Shown in pieces: positions 5,492 to 9,235 of a stretch of DNA of 9,235 bases. Made by a program: the position numbers and the translations under genes. Location of the stretch: assembly GCA_033763355.1 (NCBI GenBank), contig JANRKT010000411.1, positions 1-9,235 on the forward strand, given 5' to 3'. The stretch is from JANRKT01 sp033763355 (lineage in GTDB: Bacteria; Bacteroidota; Bacteroidia; Chitinophagales; Chitinophagaceae). The notes below the pieces were generated by a model. It did not search any database and was not told the DNA's origin. It worked only from the letters and a program-made list of their open reading frames with translations. Within the stretch, counting starts at the first letter, position 1. Each line of letters starts with the position of its first letter.

Positions 5492-7105
5492 TCATAAAAC
5501 AATGTTCTGCACCAGTTCACTTTTATACGGATAATCTGTATTGTAATGCAGCCCCCTGCTTTCTTTACGGAACTGGGCGCCTTTTACAATCAGGTAAGCA
5601 ACTGTAATCATGTTGCGCAGTTCGCAAAGCTGCGGGGAAACTTCGGTTTTCTGGTACAAAAGTTCTGTTTCTTCATGCAATAAGTCAAGCCGCTTACTGG
5701 CTCTTTGCAAACGCACATCAGTCCTCACAATACCCACATAGTCGGTCATGATCAGTTGCAGCTCCTTTAAACTTTGTGTAATCAGGATCATTTCATTGGG
5801 TACCGTAGTACCCTCGGCATTCCATCCCGGAATTTTATCTTCTGCATCCTTCAGTTTATTGCCGGCAGATTTTACTGTATTTACCGCATCAAGATAACTG
5901 CGGTGTGCAAAAACCATGGCTTCAAGCAATGAGTTGCTTGCAAGCCGGTTTGCGCCATGCAAACCTGTGGAGGCACATTCGCCTGCAGCATATAAATTTT
6001 TAATGGACGTCCTTCCCCATTCATCTGTTTTTATTCCGCCGCAACTGTAATGCGCAGCAGGCGCTACAGGTATCAGGTCTTTCATTACATCTATGCCAAT
6101 GGATTTACACTTCTCATATATATTGGGGAAATGCTTCAGGAATTTTTCTTTATCCATGTGGCGGCAATCCAGCCATAAGTGTTCTGTACCGGCAATTTTC
6201 ATTTCACTGTCAATGGCACGGGCTACTATATCACGTGGCGCAAGGTCTTTTCTTGCATCATATCTTTCCATAAATGCTTCCCCGGAAACGTTGCGGAGGA
6301 TGCCCCCGTCGCCCCTTACCGCTTCTGTAACAAGAAATGCCTGCCCTTTTACATTGGGCTCGTACAAAGCAGTGGGATGAAACTGGATAAATTCCATGTT
6401 TTCTATCCTCCCCTTGGCCCGGTATGCCATTGCTACCCCGTCACCGGTTGCAATAACAGGATTGGTAGTAGTGCGGTAAACCTGGCCATTGCCGCCTGTT
6501 GCAAGCAATGTGGTTTGTGCAAGTATTTTTTCTATTTGCTTTGTCTGCAGGTTAAAAGCATAAACGCCATAACACTCAATGTCGGGAGTTGATTTGGTAA
6601 CAAGGTAACCAAGATGGTGCTGTGTAATAAGGTCAACCACAAAACAATGGCTGATGATCGCTATGTTCTTTTTTCTTTTTACCGCCTCCAGCAAAGCCCT
6701 TTCCATTTCCTTTCCTGTAACATCTTTGTAATGGAGGATGCGGAATTCCTGGTGGCCGCCCTCTTTTCCCAATGCATAATCACCATCGGGCTCTTTATCA
6801 AAACGTGCTCCCCATTCTATCAGTTCCCTTACCCTTTCGGGGCCTTCTTTAACTACTATCTCCACTGCCTGCCTGTTGCATAACCCGTCACCTGCAATCA
6901 GTGTGTCTTCAATGTGTTTTTCAAAATTATCATGGTCATCATCCCATACTGCAGCAACACCACCTTGGGCATATTTGGTGTTGGTTTCGTCCGATCTGGT
7001 TTTGGTAATAACAGTAATATTTTTATCGGGGCAATCCTGTGCAACTTTTAAAGCAAAAGTTAACCCTGCTATACCGGAGCCAATAACTAAAAAATCTGTC
7101 TGCAT
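5492..7105 (-). CDS. nadB: L-aspartate oxidase NadB
   Basis: This 537-residue FAD enzyme oxidises L-aspartate to iminoaspartate, the first step of de novo NAD synthesis, which NadA then condenses with dihydroxyacetone phosphate to quinolinate. The N-terminal dinucleotide fold has VIGSGIAGLTFAL (7-19), then TKYAQGGVAAVW (43-54) and EGGHQEFRILH (115-125). Residues matching the E. coli active site by motif are H243 (QFHPTALY), R291 (LAPRDIVARAI), H352 (AAHYSCGGI) and R387 (HGANRLASNSLLEA). LYAAGE (371-376) binds FAD. The helical C-terminal domain is present and length is normal, so the enzyme should be active. The start ATG lies within a 7-1-7 palindrome. nadA and nadC are not in view. It follows the GyrI-like gene by 54 bp on the same strand and has its own -7 candidate. 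Confidence 0.97.
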   Translation of the reverse strand: MQTDFLVIGSGIAGLTFALKVAQDCPDKNITVITKTRSDETNTKYAQGGVAAVWDDDHDNFEKHIEDTLIAGDGLCNRQAVEIVVKEGPERVRELIEWGARFDKEPDGDYALGKEGGHQEFRILHYKDVTGKEMERALLEAVKRKKNIAIISHCFVVDLITQHHLGYLVTKSTPDIECYGVYAFNLQTKQIEKILAQTTLLATGGNGQVYRTTTNPVIATGDGVAMAYRAKGRIENMEFIQFHPTALYEPNVKGQAFLVTEAVRGDGGILRNVSGEAFMERYDARKDLAPRDIVARAIDSEMKIAGTEHLWLDCRHMDKEKFLKHFPNIYEKCKSIGIDVMKDLIPVAPAAHYSCGGIKTDEWGRTSIKNLYAAGECASTGLHGANRLASNSLLEAMVFAHRSYLDAVNTVKSAGNKLKDAEDKIPGWNAEGTTVPNEMILITQSLKELQLIMTDYVGIVRTDVRLQRASKRLDLLHEETELLYQKTEVSPQLCELRNMITVAYLIVKGAQFRKESRGLHYNTDYPYKSELVQNIVL

Positions 7106-7118
7106 CAGGCGGCCTGAT
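7104..7118. promoter_or_regulatory. Perfect palindrome overlapping the nadB start codon
   Basis: ATCAGGC-G-GCCTGAT is a perfect 7-1-7 inverted repeat that includes the first two bases of the nadB start codon. As RNA it could form a six-base stem with a three-base loop at the ribosome entry site; as DNA it has the symmetry of a repressor operator just downstream of the proposed transcription start. No known regulator site is recognised. Confidence 0.4.
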
Positions 7119-7130
7119 TTTTATGAGCGC

Positions 7131-7138
7131 CAAATTTA
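7131..7138 (-). promoter_or_regulatory. Candidate -7 promoter element for nadB
   Basis: On the minus strand this reads TAAATTTG, an exact match to the Bacteroidota TAnnTTTG element. It lies in the 54-bp gap between the GyrI-like gene and nadB and would start transcription about 18-20 nt before the nadB ATG. No good -33 TTG is seen at the usual distance. Confidence 0.45.
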
Positions 7139-7159
7139 GCATATTGAACCCGGTTTATA

Positions 7160-7639
7160 TTAAAATGATGAACCTGCTTCAGGAATCACCTGCTTAATAC
7201 CCATCTGCACTTCTGTACGGTTGTTGAGTGGCTGGTTAAAATCAATATTCAGATATACTTCACGGCATTCGTTTGTTACACCAAGTTTATTCAAGGCAAT
7301 ATACTGCATGATTTGCCCGTATGTGGCCGGCAGGTTATCCCATGCAAATTCGTGTACATGGCTTACTGATCTGAACGGCGGCAATTCCTTTACCTTAAAT
7401 TTTTTACTGTTGATACTTCCCTGAACAGGTATTGCAATTTCAAGGGTAAAAACAGTGTCCTCTCTTCCATCCATCCCTTTATAAATCCAGTAAGGAGGCC
7501 CGCTGATTAATACATTTGCAGAAACAGCTTCTGCATATAATTCTTTTACAACCGTTCCTACAAACTGGCTCAATTTGGGGATGCTGGTTTGATGTGTGCT
7601 GTACAATACTTTTAAGGAAGGAGAAGTTTTTATTTCCAT
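7160..7639 (-). CDS. GyrI-like / AraC effector-binding domain protein
   Basis: This 159-residue stand-alone protein has a GyrI-like (SHS2-derived) small-molecule-binding fold. The first half, SLKVLYSTHQTSIPKLSQFVGTVVKELYAEAVS, then ISGPPYWIYKG (45-55) and TVFTLEIAIPV (62-72), matches the first repeat with its GPP-x-Y and E-x-x-I-P-V marks. The second half, LPPFRSVSHVHEFAWDNLPATYGQIMQYIALNKL and REVYLN (126-131), matches the second. In this family the domain binds hydrophobic or cationic ligands, and some members hydrolyse cyclopropanes. No DNA-binding domain is attached. The ATG at 7639 is preferred; 12 upstream codons are open from a TTG but add a poor extension. It sits 115 bp after a WYL-domain regulator on the same strand and 54 bp before nadB. 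The ligand is unknown. Confidence 0.78.
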   Translation of the reverse strand: MEIKTSPSLKVLYSTHQTSIPKLSQFVGTVVKELYAEAVSANVLISGPPYWIYKGMDGREDTVFTLEIAIPVQGSINSKKFKVKELPPFRSVSHVHEFAWDNLPATYGQIMQYIALNKLGVTNECREVYLNIDFNQPLNNRTEVQMGIKQVIPEAGSSF

Positions 7640-7680
7640 GATTACTTTGTTTTTATTTCTACAAAACAACCACAATGCAG

Positions 7681-7696
7681 TGACAACCCTATGTCA
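7681..7696. promoter_or_regulatory. Inverted repeat TGACA-N6-TGTCA upstream of the GyrI-like gene
   Basis: Perfect five-base arms, TGACA (7681-7685) and TGTCA (7692-7696), lie six bases apart, 41 bp before the GyrI-like start codon in the 115-bp gap after the WYL-regulator gene. Size and symmetry would suit an operator for a dimeric HTH protein. The neighbouring WYL regulator is the obvious candidate, by position only. I see no exact TAnnTTTG promoter in this gap. Confidence 0.35.
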
Positions 7697-7754
7697 GCAG
7701 GAAACTGTTTTTTGATGGCCCGGAAAGTTCAGCAGAGTATCAGGGCTTAAAAAC

Positions 7755-8702
7755 TTAGCGGTAATGAGCGTCTATTTCTTCTTTCAGGCCCTGCATGATT
7801 TCTTTTAACAACGGCGGTGACTGAACAATAACCGAATTGGTAAACATGAGCAGCCAGCGGCCAAACGGCTCAAGGAATGCAGTGAGAAAATACATGCGGA
7901 CGCAGTTATCCAGCCGTTCTTCCCTTACGTAGCCGTAGTAATACTTCTGGTTACCAATATGCCGTACTGTTTCCTTGTCAAACTCCACAATTACTTCAAC
8001 CAATTCAGATTGGCGCACCATGCTGTCAATATACTGCTGCAATGAACGGTGTTGTTTACCGGCAAACGATTCATCCAGCACCTGTAACTTTTGTATGCGG
8101 TTCAAACGAAAATCACGGTAGTCGTTTCTTAACAAACAATATGCTATCAGGTGCCAGTTATCGCCATAATAGCAAAGCCCAATCGGCTCTGCATTTCTCT
8201 GGGTGGAAGCTTCGTTGTAATTGGAGAAATAATGCATGTTGATTACTTTTTTATCAACAATTGCTTTTTGCAACGAAACAAGGTATTTACCTCCTGGTTC
8301 CTCTTCCGGCACCCTTGATTTGAACACCGCAATATAATTGGAAAGGTCTTCCATGTGTTCCTTATCATCGCCGCGGAGCACCGCTTTCACTTTATACAAT
8401 GCCGCATCAAAATGTTTCTTAACAGATGTATCTGTCATCTTTTCTGCAATTTTTCCGGCAAATAACAATGCAGAGGCTTCTTCCTGTGTAAACATAACCG
8501 GCGGCAAGCGGTAACCTTCCATTATAGAATAACCGCTTCCTGCTTCGCCGATGACGGGAACGCCGCTTTCCTCCAGCGCTTTCACATCGCGGTAAACTGT
8601 GCGCAGGCTTATGCTGAAACGGTCAGCAACTTCCTGCGCTGTCACTTTCTTTTTGCTCTGCAGGTGGGTGAGTATGGCATGAAGACGGTCAATGCGGTTC
8701 AC
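7755..8702 (-). CDS. YafY/DeoR-type HTH transcriptional regulator with WYL domain
   Basis: This 315-residue regulator starts at GTG 8702, which gives MNRIDRLHAILTHLQSKKKVTAQEVADRF, the standard N-terminus of this family. The ATG at 8774 would add 24 residues encoded inside the 3' end of ispG and is rejected. Residues 1-60 form the HTH_11 domain (ISLRTVYRDVKALEESGVPV, 31-50), followed by GEAGSGYSIMEGYRLPPVMFT (52-72). The WYL ligand-binding domain covers about 140-210: INMHYFSN, EPIGLCYYGDNWHLIAYCLLR and DFRLNRIQKL. The name-giving tripeptide is WHL (183-185) instead of WYL. A WCX-like C-terminal region follows (VEVIVEFDKET to the end). It lies 14 bp after ispG, so it is probably read from the same transcript. 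The adjacent GyrI-like gene suggests a small-molecule response. The target genes are not known. Confidence 0.9.
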   Translation of the reverse strand: MNRIDRLHAILTHLQSKKKVTAQEVADRFSISLRTVYRDVKALEESGVPVIGEAGSGYSIMEGYRLPPVMFTQEEASALLFAGKIAEKMTDTSVKKHFDAALYKVKAVLRGDDKEHMEDLSNYIAVFKSRVPEEEPGGKYLVSLQKAIVDKKVINMHYFSNYNEASTQRNAEPIGLCYYGDNWHLIAYCLLRNDYRDFRLNRIQKLQVLDESFAGKQHRSLQQYIDSMVRQSELVEVIVEFDKETVRHIGNQKYYYGYVREERLDNCVRMYFLTAFLEPFGRWLLMFTNSVIVQSPPLLKEIMQGLKEEIDAHYR

Positions 8703-8716
8703 TTCAATATTTTTTG

Positions 8717-9235
8717 CTAAGAAGAAATGAGCGGCTGCTGTAAACTGCCAACAGTTGATTCCTGCTCCACCCATGCATTATTTTCCTTTAACAGGTTAAT
8801 GAGTTCATCAACTGCTGTTTCACTATTCACATTCCGCTTTACTATTTCTTTGCCCTTGTACAATGTGATTTTGCCGGGGCCGCTGCCTACATATCCAAAA
8901 TCCGCATCGGCCATTTCACCCGGCCCGTTTACAATGCAACCCATAATGGCAATTTTTACCCCTTTCAAATGGTGGGTAACAGCCCTGATCTTTGCAGTGG
9001 TTTCCTGAAGGTCAAATAAAGTTCTGCCGCAACTGGGGCAACTGATGTATTCTGTTTTTGAAATCCGCATACGTACAGCCTGTAATATGGAAAAAGCCGT
9101 ATTGTTCAAAAACTGGTGATTGCTTTTTACTTCAAGATAAGTGCGGCCGCTTACTTTAATACGCTGCATCTCCTGCATGTGGTTCCACAACCAGATGCCG
9201 TCGCCCATGCCATCAAGCATCAAAGCGCCTGCCTC
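8717..9235 (-). CDS. ispG: 4-hydroxy-3-methylbut-2-en-1-yl diphosphate synthase IspG/GcpE (C-terminal part, runs off right edge)
   Basis: The 172 visible residues are the C-terminal end of IspG, the iron-sulfur enzyme that reductively converts MEcPP to HMBPP in the MEP isoprenoid pathway. They start EAGALMLDGMGDGIWLW and include the cluster-binding EYISCPSCGRTLFDL and IMGCIVNGPGEMADADFGYVGSGPG. Together these supply the three Cys and the Glu that ligate the [4Fe-4S] cluster. The remainder (LYKGKEIVKRNVNSETAVDELINLLKE) is the usual tail. The frame is open through the right edge, so the TIM-barrel part is outside the window. The Bacteroidota form normally carries an extra inserted domain, which cannot be checked here. 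The stop at 8717 lies 14 bp before the WYL regulator start. Confidence 0.96.
   Translation of the reverse strand, partial: EAGALMLDGMGDGIWLWNHMQEMQRIKVSGRTYLEVKSNHQFLNNTAFSILQAVRMRISKTEYISCPSCGRTLFDLQETTAKIRAVTHHLKGVKIAIMGCIVNGPGEMADADFGYVGSGPGKITLYKGKEIVKRNVNSETAVDELINLLKENNAWVEQESTVGSLQQPLISS

Noticed and set aside
6179..6592. Open reading frames on the plus strand opposite nadB
   Set aside because: They are antisense to conserved nadB coding sequence and their Cys-rich, low-complexity composition fits shadow frames.

Overview
The window looks like chromosomal housekeeping DNA from a Bacteroidota bacterium, probably a relative of the Chitinophagaceae. The evidence is a moderate AT bias, several promoter candidates of the Bacteroidota type (TAnnTTTG), little use of Shine-Dalgarno sites, and protein sequences of Bacteroidota flavour. 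The family-level placement is inference. I see no mobile element, CRISPR array, tRNA or rRNA, and no gene-free stretch longer than about 140 bp.

Layout. Positions 1-1056 (minus) hold ridA followed by the 5' part of a secreted protein resembling glycoside hydrolase family 65, which runs off the left edge. An 82-bp divergent spacer separates ridA from a plus-strand pair at 1139-2448: a shortened 3-hydroxyacyl-CoA dehydrogenase-like protein overlapping tsaB by ATGA. Positions 2586-4432 (plus) hold an ArsR-family repressor and a metallo-beta-lactamase/double-rhodanese persulfide dioxygenase, separated by a terminator that also overlaps the downstream promoter. The minus strand then carries, in order of transcription from the right edge, the 3' end of ispG, a WYL-domain regulator (14 bp after ispG, GTG start), a GyrI-like ligand-binding protein, nadB (L-aspartate oxidase) and an LpxL-type lipid A acyltransferase.

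How the genes relate. The clearest functional unit is arsR plus persulfide dioxygenase, a sulfide/persulfide detoxification module. Its regulator has no cysteine, so it cannot sense persulfide the way BigR/SqrR-type ArsR proteins do. The WYL regulator and the GyrI-like protein form a plausible ligand-sensing pair with an inverted repeat between them. The rest (tsaB for tRNA t6A, nadB for NAD, ispG for isoprenoids, lpxL for lipid A) are core genes without an obvious shared pathway.

The most unusual feature is a 21-bp near-palindrome inside ridA. It adds exactly seven codons, and removing it in silico restores the normal family spacing, which looks like an in-frame insertion of a small palindromic repeat. 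No clear new defence system or large undescribed system is visible.
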